A DNA stretch of 64,000 nucleotides from Terriglobia bacterium (GCA_009838515.1 VXRL01000084.1:62001-126000); one strand, 5' to 3'; shown: positions 19,173 to 28,305, numbered from the stretch's first letter. The notes: a model not told the origin generated them from the sequence alone. Program-made: numbers and translations.

Positions 19173-19305
19173 AGCGGTCCCATTATTCCTGAGTCACAAA
19201 GCAGAATGGCGCTCCTACCGGACGGAGTTGCCAGTCGGCACTGGCAGTGCTGCGTCCCCAGTCGAGGCCTTGATCGGTCCCTGCACCCGCTACAGCGCGC
19301 TTGCT

Positions 19306-20220
19306 TCAGACAAGCTTCAAGAGGCGGGACGCATTGCCACCCAAGATCTTCTCAAGCATCGAATCGCCGCCGCACAGACGCCGCACCGCTGCCAAGCCGT
19401 TTGCGCCGATGCAATCTTGCCCTTCCCCGATGGTGTCGTTGCAGTCGCTGGCCCACAGCAGGCGGTCCTGGTGCCGCTCCAAGAATCCGCGGGCATGCTC
19501 CTCGTCGCGCAGCATCGAATTCAGCCCGGAGCCGGCCGAGAGGTCGCCGTACATGTTCGGGTAGTCGGATAGCAGGCGGTCGGTGATGCCGCCGGGCGTG
19601 ACCGGTGTCTTGGGGTACATCACCGATTGCTCGTGCTTGGCGTCAATATTGCCCCACCAGGTCTGCGCATGCCCGATGAAGTCGACCGTCGGGAACTTCT
19701 CCAGCATGGTCTGAAACCTCTCGATGCCCGTGTTGTAGGCCTCGTGCTGAAAGTGGATCAGGACGGGGACTTGGTAGTCGCGAGCGATCGAATAGACAAG
19801 TTGCATGGCCTCCGAATCGCACGCAACCGGGAACTTCTGCTCGCCAATGCCCTTGGCGCCCAGTCCCAGAAAGCGCTCGAGCACCGGCCGCGTTTGCTCG
19901 ATGTCGGGAAGCTCGTTCGCGAACCACACGAACTCGGTCGGGAACTGCTCGGCCAGCGCTACGACCGAGTCGTTGCCGTAGGCCTCAGCTGCGAGCCCAT
20001 ACCTGGATCCCGCGGGCAGCAGTACGGTCAGGTCTACTCCCATCTTGCGTTGGTGGGCAACCAACTCGTCATCGCTCCGGCCCAGGTAATTCGTGTGCTG
20101 GTGAAAATCGACCGTCGGGCGGGCAGCCTGCCCTGCCTCGTCCGGCGCGGCGGGCTCTGATCCGCAGCCAATGCCGGCGACCGCGCCGGCGACGGATGTG
20201 ATGAACTCCCGACGCCGCAT
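19306..20220 (-). CDS. Amidohydrolase-2 family protein, Tat signal/lipoprotein
   Basis: 304 residues. The start at 20220 was chosen because MRRREFITSVAGAVAGIGC is a Tat signal with a possible lipobox Cys at 19; a longer frame to 20718 would run through the divergent peptidase gene. Metal-site residues of the TIM-barrel amidohydrolases are visible: H40 and H42 in VDFHQH, His in VLIHFQHE, His in DFIGHAQTWW, and Asp in LLWASDCND. These proteins hydrolyse or decarboxylate small ring or amide substrates; the actual substrate is unknown. The intergenic space to the divergent M16 gene is 70 bp. Confidence 0.82.
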   Translation of the reverse strand: MRRREFITSVAGAVAGIGCGSEPAAPDEAGQAARPTVDFHQHTNYLGRSDDELVAHQRKMGVDLTVLLPAGSRYGLAAEAYGNDSVVALAEQFPTEFVWFANELPDIEQTRPVLERFLGLGAKGIGEQKFPVACDSEAMQLVYSIARDYQVPVLIHFQHEAYNTGIERFQTMLEKFPTVDFIGHAQTWWGNIDAKHEQSVMYPKTPVTPGGITDRLLSDYPNMYGDLSAGSGLNSMLRDEEHARGFLERHQDRLLWASDCNDTIGEGQDCIGANGLAAVRRLCGGDSMLEKILGGNASRLLKLV

Positions 20221-20290
20221 GCGGACATAGCATCGCACGAAATGGCTGCAGTGGAAGCCAGCGTCGGCGTTCCTCCATCGCATTGCTACG

Positions 20291-21580
20291 ATGGCGAGGA
20301 TGGAGCGCGCCCTGCCCGCCAGTATCCACAAGACCGTGCTCCCCAACGGCTTGCGGGTTGTCACCGAAGCGATGCCCGCGGTCCGCTCCGTTTCCTTGGG
20401 GGTATGGCTCAACGTCGGTTCCCGGCATGAGACCGATCCCGAGAGCGGGATCACGCATTTCATCGAGCACATGGTGTTCAAGGGCACCGACCGCTTCTCA
20501 GCGCGCGAGCTGGCGTGCGAGATCGACGGACTGGGCGGGAATCTCGACGCGTTCACGTCGAAAGAGACCACTGCGTTCACCGCCAAGGTGCTGGACGAGC
20601 ACTGGCCGCGCGCCCTGGACATCCTCGCCGACATGGTGCAGAACCCAACCCTCGCCGAGGTCGAGATCGAGCGAGAAAAGGGAGTCATCCTTGAGGAACT
20701 CAAGATGGACGAGGACAACCCGGACTACCTGCTGGGCACCCTCTTCGCGGGCAGCTTCTGGCGCGGCCACGGCATGGGACGTCCCGTCATCGGCACGCAG
20801 GAGTCCATCCGAGGTTTCGCCCGGAGCCGCCTGCGGCAGTTCTTCGCGGATACCTTCCGCGCTTCCAATCTCATGCTTGCGGCGGCCGGCAATATCGACC
20901 ACGACGAGTTCGTGCACGCGGCAGAGCGGCACTTCGGCGGTCTCGCAGGCACGGGCAAGATCCAACCTGAGCAACCGCCACAAGGCCAAGCGGAAATCGT
21001 GCTCCGCGACAAGCCGTCCCTAGAGCAAGTTCACGTGATCCTTGGAGTGGAGACCTTCTCCGCGCTCGACCCCAGGCGCTTCGCCGGACTGGTGCTAAGC
21101 ACGCTGCTCGGCGGCGGCTTCAGCTCCCGCCTGTTCCAGAAGATCCGCGAGGAAGCTGGGCTGGCCTACAGCGTCTATTCCGACCTGGGCCTGTATTCCG
21201 ATGCCGGGTGCCTCTCGGTAGGGGCGGGCACCTCGCTCGATGCCCTGCGCACAGTGCTGCAGTATGCGCTGCGCGAATTCCAAGACCTAAAAGCCCGAGC
21301 GGCCCCGGAGTCTGAGGTGCGGAGAGCCAAGGACCACCTCAAGGGCAGCCTGATGCTTGGCTTGGAATCGACCGGCAGCCGCATGGCGAACTTGGCGCGT
21401 CAGGAAGCGATCCACGGCCACGTCCGCACGCTCGACGAAATCAGTGACCAAATTGAGTCCGTGACCGCTCCCGAGATCGAGGCGCTGGCGAACGAATGGT
21501 TCCAGCAAGATCGCATCGCGTTGACCGTGCTCGGCAACTTGAACGGCTTGCGTGTCGAGCGCGCGGACCTCGCTTGCTGA
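20291..21580 (+). CDS. M16-family zinc metallopeptidase (processing-peptidase type)
   Basis: 429 residues. The inverted zinc motif HxxEH is intact at H56-E59-H60 (THFIEHMVFKGT), and the downstream Glu of REKGVILEEL completes the site. The C-terminal half has the R/Y block GGGFSSRLFQKIREEAGLAYS that positions substrate. Length and order match the single-chain bacterial MPP-beta-like group that includes YmxG. No signal peptide is seen, so it is probably cytoplasmic. The ATG at 20300 is an equally possible start. A stand-alone gene, unlike the paired M16 genes at 24083-27147. Confidence 0.9.
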   Translation: MARMERALPASIHKTVLPNGLRVVTEAMPAVRSVSLGVWLNVGSRHETDPESGITHFIEHMVFKGTDRFSARELACEIDGLGGNLDAFTSKETTAFTAKVLDEHWPRALDILADMVQNPTLAEVEIEREKGVILEELKMDEDNPDYLLGTLFAGSFWRGHGMGRPVIGTQESIRGFARSRLRQFFADTFRASNLMLAAAGNIDHDEFVHAAERHFGGLAGTGKIQPEQPPQGQAEIVLRDKPSLEQVHVILGVETFSALDPRRFAGLVLSTLLGGGFSSRLFQKIREEAGLAYSVYSDLGLYSDAGCLSVGAGTSLDALRTVLQYALREFQDLKARAAPESEVRRAKDHLKGSLMLGLESTGSRMANLARQEAIHGHVRTLDEISDQIESVTAPEIEALANEWFQQDRIALTVLGNLNGLRVERADLAC

Positions 21581-21864
21581 GGCGGGGGTTCCCAGCACCA
21601 CCCGCCGAGCAGGTGCCCCGAGTCGAGCCCCGGCGGACGCCTTGATCGCGTCCACGAGCAGCTGCAGGCTCCCGAGCGGCTTGAGTCGAACCGACCGGCA
21701 CCCGCCATTCCGCCGCACCGCGCGCCGGGCAGGTAGGCCCGCCCGCCGAGCTGCATCCAAGCCCTTGTCCGGCAGGCCGGTCGCTAAGCGCCACAGCGCT
21801 GGCAGGCACCTCACTGTCTCGATATACAATCGTGCCTGCCCGCGAGGTCCCTGTGTCCACAACG
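21581..21864. other. Intergenic, no recognisable gene
   Basis: Several frames are open by chance in this GC-rich stretch but none resembles a known family. It leads into the sulfatase C-terminal remnant and may be decayed upstream sulfatase sequence. Confidence 0.35.
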
Positions 21865-22068
21865 ATGCGCCATCAGCTGGGCGCCGTGACCGCCCTGCAC
21901 AAGAACTTTCCGTGGTGCGTGGTGCTGGTCAAAGGCCGCTTCAAGGACATCCGCCCATTGGTCAACGACCCGCAGGAACTCTACGACTTGAGCGCCGACC
22001 CGGAGGAGTTGCGCAAGGACGACGCACGTCCCGGGGACGGCATGCCAGCGGTGCGAGAAGTCCGCTAG
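21865..22068 (+). pseudogene. Sulfatase gene remnant (C-terminal fragment)
   Basis: The plus frame reads VVLVKGRFKDIR and then ELYDLSADPEELRK. This is the conserved end of sulfatases, where a GDWKLIR-like strand is followed by ELYDLxxDPxE; compare ELYDLREDIGETSDL in the sulfatase at 50537-52021. The N-terminal catalytic part with CxPSR is missing and the fragment ends about 20 residues after the motif. It could be expressed as a 67-residue peptide from ATG 21865, but it would not be a sulfatase. Confidence 0.6.
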
Positions 22069-22083
22069 GACATTCGAGGACAG

Positions 22084-22749
22084 ATGCAGGCTGACCCCAT
22101 CCTCGACGCGTTCTGGCACCGAGGCCTGATCCTGCTCGGCGATCGAGTGCGCCAAGAGTACGGGCTCAATACGCCTATCTTCATTGACCTGCGGCACGGG
22201 CTTTACGACGACCTCGACCTGCTGCAGGCCCTGGGCGCAGCCCTGCACGGCGAGATCTTCGCCCTAGCTGGCGATTCGAAGCGGCCACAGCAAGTCGTGG
22301 GGATCCCGGACACAGCCACGCCGCTGGCGCTGGCCGCTGCGCTGGCCTCGCGCGGCACGAATCGACCTCTGGCATACGGCCAGCTGCGCAAGCAGCGCGC
22401 TGCCTACCCGGGCGGGCACTATGGCAGCAGCGCGTACATGGGGACATGTGACACCGAGCGCGAGATCACGCTGATCGACGACGTCATAGCGTCTGGAGCG
22501 ACGAAGGTCTGGTCCACCGCCTACTTGCGCGAGGTCGGCTTGGAAGTCGCGCGGATCTTGGTTGTGGTTGATCGCGAGCAGGGCGGCGACCGCGGCCTCC
22601 GCGAAGAGGGCTATCCAGTTCACAGCCTTTATCGCATCAGCGACGTGATCTCGTACTACCTAGAGCGGGGCATGGTCGACGAGGAATCAGCCCGGGCTGC
22701 GCTCGGACACGTCAGGCGGAAGGGCCCTGCCGCTGAAGGCGCCGCTTAG
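22084..22749 (+). CDS. pyrE: Orotate phosphoribosyltransferase-like protein
   Basis: 221 residues. Orotate phosphoribosyltransferase joins orotate to PRPP to make OMP in pyrimidine synthesis. The PRPP-binding loop is visible as ITLIDDVIASGATK (near residue 135), and ILVVVDREQGG downstream is the usual OPRT strand. The flexible catalytic loop is divergent: RKQRAAYPGGHYG stands where bacterial enzymes have KKxxKxHG. The type I PRTase fold is therefore secure and the orotate specificity probable. It sits alone, away from other pyr genes, and follows the sulfatase remnant by 15 bp. Confidence 0.68.
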   Translation: MQADPILDAFWHRGLILLGDRVRQEYGLNTPIFIDLRHGLYDDLDLLQALGAALHGEIFALAGDSKRPQQVVGIPDTATPLALAAALASRGTNRPLAYGQLRKQRAAYPGGHYGSSAYMGTCDTEREITLIDDVIASGATKVWSTAYLREVGLEVARILVVVDREQGGDRGLREEGYPVHSLYRISDVISYYLERGMVDEESARAALGHVRRKGPAAEGAA

Positions 22750-22764
22750 CGGCGGATGTGCGCC

Positions 22765-23991
22765 TCAAGCTCCGAAGAATCCCACAAGGGCCACGTAGCA
22801 CATGTAGAACGAGAACAGCACCGTTACGCCCAGGCCCGCATTGAGGGCGAGCGAGGGGCGGTCAGGCCCGCAAACCTCTTCCTTGTTCAGCAGCAGCAAG
22901 ACAAACAGCGCCAGCAGCGGCATCGCCACCGGGCTAACAGCCTGCGAGGCGATCATGATCTGCACGGGCCTGCCCCCAAGCACAGGCACGACCAGTCCGC
23001 ACAGCGCGGCTCCGACCACCATCGCCCGGAAGGCGGCCCCGCCCATCTTGCGGGGCAAGCCGAGGAAGTCCGCGGCCATCCAGGGCCCTAGCAGGTAGTT
23101 CGGAAACAGCGACGAGAGGCCGGCCGCAATGATGCCGATCACGAAGCCGCCCGTTGCAAGGCCGCCTGCGAGCGGCTCCAAGGTCTTGACCATGTCGATT
23201 GCCGCGTCGATCTCCATGCCCTGACGGTGCAGGGTCCCCGCGGCACAGGCCATGATGGCGGCGTTGATGAAGAACAGCAGCGTCATCGAGAACCCGGAGT
23301 CCCGGTTCACCAGCGGCAGGTCGCTCGCGCTCCAGCCCTCTTCCTTCACCAGCACGCTGCGGGTGAACAGCACAACCGACGCCATGGTCGTGCCCACCAT
23401 GCCCGCGATCAGCAAGCGCGGACTACCGGACGTGGGAATGCTGGGCACCAAGCCGGAAACAAGCTCGCCGGCTCCGGGAAGCACCAGCGCGGAGGTGAAG
23501 AAGAACGCCAAGCCCATGACTCCAACCAGCGCAGCCAAGACTTTGAGGAAGAACCCGTGGCGTCCGACCCAGTACAGGCCGAGCAAGAAAGCAGTAAACA
23601 GGATGGCCGCCAGCAAGGGATCGGCCACGATGCCCAGGGCCGACGAGCACCATTCGCTGAAGACGTCGACCACGATGGCCATCACGCCGATGATGGAGGT
23701 CAGCTGCGTGGCCACGAGCGAGAGGATCATTAGCACGGTGACAGGCGTGCCGAAGTGGTGCCGGAACAGATACAACAGGGTCTGGCCAGACAGGATCGTG
23801 AGCCGGCTGATGCCGACGATCATCAGGTGCGTGAACACCGAGGCCAGCGCCAGCGTCCATGTCAGCGACATGCCGTAGCTAGCGCCGGCCGAACTCATCG
23901 TCGTGACACTGCCCGTGCCCACCACGTAGCCGATGATGAAGATGCCCGGCGCCAAGCTGGCGACCGCGCGCTTGACGCGCTTCCAGTCCAT
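22765..23991 (-). CDS. Nramp-family transporter with altered metal-site motifs
   Basis: 408 residues, about 11 membrane helices, no signal peptide. The N-terminus (LAPGIFIIGYVVGTGSVTTM) and the TM3 region (RLTILSGQTLLYLFRHHFG) place it in the Nramp/LeuT-fold group. Canonical Nramp proteins bind Mn2+ or Fe2+ through DPGN in TM1 and MPH in TM6. Here TM1 reads GTGS and the TM6 stretch reads GMVGTTMASVVLFTRS (about 196-211), so both metal motifs are absent. The substrate is therefore probably not a classical divalent transition metal. Convergent with the pyrE-like gene and divergent from the M16 pair. Confidence 0.78.
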   Translation of the reverse strand: MDWKRVKRAVASLAPGIFIIGYVVGTGSVTTMSSAGASYGMSLTWTLALASVFTHLMIVGISRLTILSGQTLLYLFRHHFGTPVTVLMILSLVATQLTSIIGVMAIVVDVFSEWCSSALGIVADPLLAAILFTAFLLGLYWVGRHGFFLKVLAALVGVMGLAFFFTSALVLPGAGELVSGLVPSIPTSGSPRLLIAGMVGTTMASVVLFTRSVLVKEEGWSASDLPLVNRDSGFSMTLLFFINAAIMACAAGTLHRQGMEIDAAIDMVKTLEPLAGGLATGGFVIGIIAAGLSSLFPNYLLGPWMAADFLGLPRKMGGAAFRAMVVGAALCGLVVPVLGGRPVQIMIASQAVSPVAMPLLALFVLLLLNKEEVCGPDRPSLALNAGLGVTVLFSFYMCYVALVGFFGA

Positions 23992-24082
23992 TCCGGCGCA
24001 AGCATATCACCACGCCCGGGGCGAATTCCTGGCGGCTGCGATACGTCGCCATAGGCGCTTGCGTCATACTCAACTGAAGGCT

Positions 24083-25654
24083 ATGCAGAATCTGGTTTTG
24101 CGATTCCTCACACTGCTGCTGGCGTTGGCCGCCACATTGGCCGCGCAGCGGGTCGAAGTCGAAGAATTCACCCTCGACAACGGGTTGACGTTCCTGTTGT
24201 TGCCGCGAGAGGGCGACCCGAACATCGCTGCCGGCTGGATCTCGAAGTTCGGATCCGTCAACGAGAGGCCCGGAGTGACCGGCGTCGCTCACCTCTTCGA
24301 ACACATGATGTTCAAGGGCAGCCACGCCATCGGCACCAAGGACCTCAAGCGCGACCTCGAAATCATGGACGAACTCGACGGGCTGTACGCCCAGATGGAA
24401 TCCGAACGGGCCAAGCTGCTCGAGAAACAGCGGCGCGGGCTTATCGCTGACGCCGACGACCCGGCTGTCCGCAGCCCCGAGCACAACGAGCTCTTGGAAC
24501 GCTTCAACCGGCTGATCGCCGAGCAGCAGGAGTTAATCGTCAAGGACGAGTTTTCGCAGATCTACACCCTCAACGGTGGCTCGGGAATGAACGCCGGCAC
24601 CAGCAACGACTACACGATCTACTTCATCAACATGCCTTCCAACAAGCTGGAACTGTGGTTCTGGATGGAGTCCGATCGGCTGGCCAAGCCTGTCTTCCGT
24701 CAGTTCTATGCCGAGCGAGACGTGGTCAAGGAAGAACGCCGGCTGCGGGTTGACTCCACGCCGACCGGCAAGCTCAACGAGCAGGTCGAGTCCATGTTCT
24801 GGCAGGCCTCGCCGTACAGCTGGCCGGTGATCGGCTGGCCCTCTGACCTGAATTCAATCACGCGCGACGAGGCCATGGAATACTTCGACACGTACTACGC
24901 GCCGAACAACTTGGTAGCGGCGCTGGTTGGCGACTTCGAAGTCGAACAGGTCAAGACCCTGGCAAACAAGTACTTCGGGCGGCTGCGGCGCAACGCGCGC
25001 GAGCCCGGGGCGGTGCGCACACGCGAGGTCGAGCAGCAGGCCGAGCAACGGCTGAGCGGACAGGCCGAGACGCGCCCGCAGGCCACTATCCGCTTCCACA
25101 CGGTCCCTGACGCCCACGTCGACGAGCCCCCCTTGATCGTGCTGTCGTCGCTGTTGAACGGTCGCACGGGACGGCTCTACAAGTCCCTTGTCCTAGAGAA
25201 ACAAGTAGCCGTGCAAGCCGGGGCGGGAGTCGACGGGCGCAAGTACGACGGCTCGTTCCAGATCTCGGGCGTGGCCGCTCCCGGCTCGACGCCCGAAGAC
25301 GTGGAAAAGGCACTGCTGGAAGAGCTGGAGCGTATCGCCGCCGAACCCGTGGGCGAGCGCGAACTGCAGAAGGTCAAGAACCAGCAGCTCGCTGGCGATT
25401 TCCGCAAGTTGCAATCGAAGTTCGGGCTGATGTTGCAACTGCTGACCTACGAAGCGCTGGGCGAATGGGAAAACATCAATGTCTTCTCGGACCGCATACA
25501 AGCTGTGACGCCGGAGGACATCCAGCGTGTCGCTAAGCAGTACTTCACCGAAACGAACCGAACGGTGGCCCTGTACTACACGAGGGAGGGCACAGGCCCG
25601 CCCGGAGGCCGACGCGGCGGGCGCGGGCGGGGCCCGCAAGGAGGTCGGCCATGA
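24083..25654 (+). CDS. Exported M16 zinc metallopeptidase, catalytic subunit of a pair
   Basis: 523 residues from ATG 24083 (GAAGG site 5 bp upstream), with signal peptide LRFLTLLLALAATLAAQ. Zinc motif intact: H70-LF-E73-H74 (VAHLFEHMMFKG). An Arg/Glu-rich insertion of about 60 residues (ESERAKLLEKQRRGL onward) separates the motif from the third ligand region and resembles exported M16 members. The substrate-positioning block TGRLYKSLVLEKQVAV is present. The C-terminal tail is Gly/Arg-rich (GGRRGGRGRGPQGGRP). The stop overlaps the ATG of the next gene (ATGA), which encodes the partner without a zinc site. Likely periplasmic peptide degradation as a heterodimer. Confidence 0.9.
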   Translation: MQNLVLRFLTLLLALAATLAAQRVEVEEFTLDNGLTFLLLPREGDPNIAAGWISKFGSVNERPGVTGVAHLFEHMMFKGSHAIGTKDLKRDLEIMDELDGLYAQMESERAKLLEKQRRGLIADADDPAVRSPEHNELLERFNRLIAEQQELIVKDEFSQIYTLNGGSGMNAGTSNDYTIYFINMPSNKLELWFWMESDRLAKPVFRQFYAERDVVKEERRLRVDSTPTGKLNEQVESMFWQASPYSWPVIGWPSDLNSITRDEAMEYFDTYYAPNNLVAALVGDFEVEQVKTLANKYFGRLRRNAREPGAVRTREVEQQAEQRLSGQAETRPQATIRFHTVPDAHVDEPPLIVLSSLLNGRTGRLYKSLVLEKQVAVQAGAGVDGRKYDGSFQISGVAAPGSTPEDVEKALLEELERIAAEPVGERELQKVKNQQLAGDFRKLQSKFGLMLQLLTYEALGEWENINVFSDRIQAVTPEDIQRVAKQYFTETNRTVALYYTREGTGPPGGRRGGRGRGPQGGRP

Positions 25655-27147
25655 AGCGCCGGGACTGGATCAAGACAGCCGCGGGCGGCGCTCTGGCGAC
25701 TCTGGCCCAAGCCCAAGACGGCCTGCCGGAGCACCCCCGGGATCTGGTCTTTCCCAAGCTCTCCTACGACCCTCCCAACCCGTCGGAGTACCGCCGCGAG
25801 CTGGACTCCGGGGCCGTGGCGTACTTGGTGGAAGACCATCAGCTGCCGCTGGTGTCGATCGGGCTCACGCTGCGGGCGGGTGCGTACCAAGTGCCGGCCG
25901 AGAGCGCGGGCTTGGCGGGATTCACCGGCAGCCAGATGCGCTCAGGCGGCACCACGAGCCTCAGCGCTCAGGATTTCGACGAAGAAACGGCCTTTCTCGC
26001 GACGCGCATTGGCGCGAGTATCGGGACGACGTCTGGCGGCGGCTCGGTCGATTGCTTGACGCAGAATCTCGACCGCTCGCTGGAACTGTTCTTCGACATG
26101 CTCAAGCACCCCGGCTTCGAGGCGGAAAGACTCGAGATTGCCCGCGCTCAGACCCTGCAGGGACTAGCCCGCCGCAATGACCGGCTGGACCGGATCCAGT
26201 CGCGCGAGTTTCGCCGGCTCACGTACGGGGACCACTTCTCCACCATCCAATCAACGCAGGCGTCAATCGAGTCGATCTCTCGGGAAGCCATGCAAGAATT
26301 CCACGCCCGGAGCTTCGATCCGCGGCGAATGTTCTTCTCGGTATCCGGCGACTTCGACACCCAAGACATGATCCGGCGGCTCAACGAGGCCCTGGCGGAC
26401 GGATGGCCGGCGGACCCGGCAGAACCGACCGAGATCCCGGCCCCCTCGCACGAACCGCAGCCTGGCGTCTACATGGTCGACAAGACCAGCCGGGACGTGA
26501 ACCAGTCCCACGTGGTCCTTGGGCACTTAGGGATACACCGCTTCGACCCCGATGCCTTCAAGGTGCGCATCATGAATTCCGTCCTGGGCGGGGGCGGCTT
26601 CACCTCCCGCATCATGGTGCGCGTCCGCTCGGACGAGGGGTTGGCGTACAGCGCCTACTCGCGCTTCCAGCCGGGCACGTACTACCCGGGCACCTTCTCG
26701 GCCGGCTTCCAGTCGCGCAACGCCACGTGCGCGCAGGCGGCGGCCATCGTGGTCGAGGAAATCGAGCGCATGCAGAACGACAAGATCACGGTCAGGGAAC
26801 TGGACACGGCCAAGAATTACCAAATCGAGATCTTTCCGCGCTTCTTTGCTACCGCCGGCCAAGTCGCTGGGACTTTCGCGAACGACGAGTTCACCGGGCA
26901 GAAGAAGGACTATTGGAAGACGTATCGCGAGCGCGTCGGCGACGTCAGTGTCGACGACGTGCTGGAGGCCGCCCAACAGCACCTGCATCCGGGCAAGTTG
27001 GTGGTGCTGGGCGTCGGCGCCCGGGAGGCCATGCTCAAGGGCAACCCGGACAAGCCGGAATTCAGCTTCGAGAAGCTTGCCGGCGACGCCGGCATCCGGG
27101 CGATTGCGCTGCCCGACCCGCTAACGATGCAATACCCCGAGGCGTAG
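25651..27147 (+). CDS. Exported M16-family protein lacking the zinc motif (partner subunit)
   Basis: 498 residues, coupled to the upstream catalytic subunit by ATGA. The N-terminus (MKRRDWIKTAAGGALATLAQAQ) is a Tat-like signal. The M16 fold is clear: LTLRAGAYQVPAESAGLAGF, then GGGGFTSRIMVRVRSDEGLAYSAY in the C-half. Where HxxEH should stand the sequence reads GFTGSQM, so zinc cannot bind. The R/Y substrate-positioning residues are kept. This is the arrangement of alpha-type subunits in mitochondrial processing peptidase and of paired bacterial M16 proteins, where one subunit supplies zinc and the other binds substrate. Confidence 0.9.
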   Translation: MKRRDWIKTAAGGALATLAQAQDGLPEHPRDLVFPKLSYDPPNPSEYRRELDSGAVAYLVEDHQLPLVSIGLTLRAGAYQVPAESAGLAGFTGSQMRSGGTTSLSAQDFDEETAFLATRIGASIGTTSGGGSVDCLTQNLDRSLELFFDMLKHPGFEAERLEIARAQTLQGLARRNDRLDRIQSREFRRLTYGDHFSTIQSTQASIESISREAMQEFHARSFDPRRMFFSVSGDFDTQDMIRRLNEALADGWPADPAEPTEIPAPSHEPQPGVYMVDKTSRDVNQSHVVLGHLGIHRFDPDAFKVRIMNSVLGGGGFTSRIMVRVRSDEGLAYSAYSRFQPGTYYPGTFSAGFQSRNATCAQAAAIVVEEIERMQNDKITVRELDTAKNYQIEIFPRFFATAGQVAGTFANDEFTGQKKDYWKTYRERVGDVSVDDVLEAAQQHLHPGKLVVLGVGAREAMLKGNPDKPEFSFEKLAGDAGIRAIALPDPLTMQYPEA

Positions 27148-27164
27148 GCGGAGCGAGCGGGCGC

Positions 27165-28040
27165 TCAGCTGCCCAGCTGGTCCCGGATCTTGCGGTAGAT
27201 GGCCTGAGTGGCCGTGGAGTGGTTCAGCGTGTAGAAGTGCAGCCCGGCGACGCCCTCGGCTAGCAGGTGCCTGCACTGGGCGGTGGCGTGGTCGATGCCG
27301 ACCGCGCGGACTTGGGCGGGGTTCGCCTGCACCGCCTCGAGCCGGGCCAGCAGCTCGGCCGGTATCCGCGCGCCGCACATCGTGGCAAAGCGCTGCGTCT
27401 GGCTCAGGCTCCGGACCGGCATGATGCCGGCCAGCACCGGCACCGAGATTCCCGCCCCGACCGCCCGGTCGCGAAACCTGAGGAAGTCGTCGTTATCGAA
27501 GAAGAGCTGGGTGATCAGGAAGTCGGCCCCCGCATCGACCTTGCGCTTGAGATTTGCGAGATCGTCTTCGGGACTGGCAGCCTCCGGATGGGTCTCCGGG
27601 TAGCATGCGGCACCGAGGCAGAAGCTGTAGCGCTGGCGGATGAAGCCGACCAGCTCGTTGGCGTAGCGAAATCCGCCCGGGACAGGCTCGAAGCGGTCGG
27701 AGCCTCTGGGCGCGTCGCCCCGCAGCGGCAGGACGTTCTCGATCCCGTCGGCCTCGAGCGAATCAAGCACGTCCGCAATGTGCTCGCGCGTCGATCCAAC
27801 GCAGGTGATGTGGGCCATCGCTTCAATGCCCGCATCACGCTTGATGCGCTTGACGAGCTCGACCGTCTTGTGGCGCGTGCTGCCGCCGGCACCGTATGTC
27901 ACCGAGACATAACTGGGGCTTAGCGGGCGGAGGGCGTCAATCGTCTCGAACAGGGGGCCGAACCCGTCTTCTTCCTTCGGCGGAAAGAACTCGAAAGAGA
28001 CCGTCGGCGATCCGGGCGCGAGCATGTGGCGGATCTTCAT
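27165..28040 (-). CDS. metF: 5,10-methylenetetrahydrofolate reductase
   Basis: 291 residues, the normal length. MetF reduces methylene-THF to 5-methyl-THF with FAD and NAD(P)H, feeding methionine synthesis. Family landmarks are SFEFFPPKEEDG near the N-terminus, the catalytic Glu in FEFFPP, VSVTYGAGGSTR, ITCVGSTR, NVLPLRGDAP, and GADFLITQLFFDN. The C-terminus LHFYTLNHSTATQAIY is also typical. It converges on the M16 pair with a 17-bp gap. No SAM or other riboswitch was recognised upstream, between 28041 and 28305. Confidence 0.95.
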   Translation of the reverse strand: MKIRHMLAPGSPTVSFEFFPPKEEDGFGPLFETIDALRPLSPSYVSVTYGAGGSTRHKTVELVKRIKRDAGIEAMAHITCVGSTREHIADVLDSLEADGIENVLPLRGDAPRGSDRFEPVPGGFRYANELVGFIRQRYSFCLGAACYPETHPEAASPEDDLANLKRKVDAGADFLITQLFFDNDDFLRFRDRAVGAGISVPVLAGIMPVRSLSQTQRFATMCGARIPAELLARLEAVQANPAQVRAVGIDHATAQCRHLLAEGVAGLHFYTLNHSTATQAIYRKIRDQLGS

Positions 28041-28245
28041 CGCCGAGACTCCTCAGGCTATCACGGGGATTCTCAACGGCGGCGCGAGGGGCCGCGGCGG
28101 ACCGGCAGCTAGACCAGTCTTGGCCGATCCGCTGGTCATCGAACGCCAATACGCAAGCTAGAGCAATTCTGGCCGTTACATCCCGCTTGAAGGCATTGGA
28201 TCTGGGTGCCCCAAAGCCATTCGCAGTCTGGAACAACGAATGGAA

Positions 28246-28267
28246 GCCTTGCAGACAAGGCTACAAT
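28246..28267 (+). promoter_or_regulatory. Candidate hicBA -10 box with adjoining operator palindrome
   Basis: A perfect inverted repeat, GCCTTG-CAGA-CAAGGC (28246-28261), directly abuts TACAAT (28262-28267), 38 bp before the hicB start. No good -35 is seen at the standard spacing. The position suits autorepression by HicB, which is known for hicAB operons; the binding is inferred. Confidence 0.4.
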
Positions 28268-28305
28268 TACGATGGCGAGCGGGATCAGCCGGCTCGGAGA
28301 GCAAC

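Noticed and set aside
28041-28305. SAM-type riboswitch before metF
   Set aside because: No conserved SAM riboswitch core or transcription terminator could be recognised on the minus strand.
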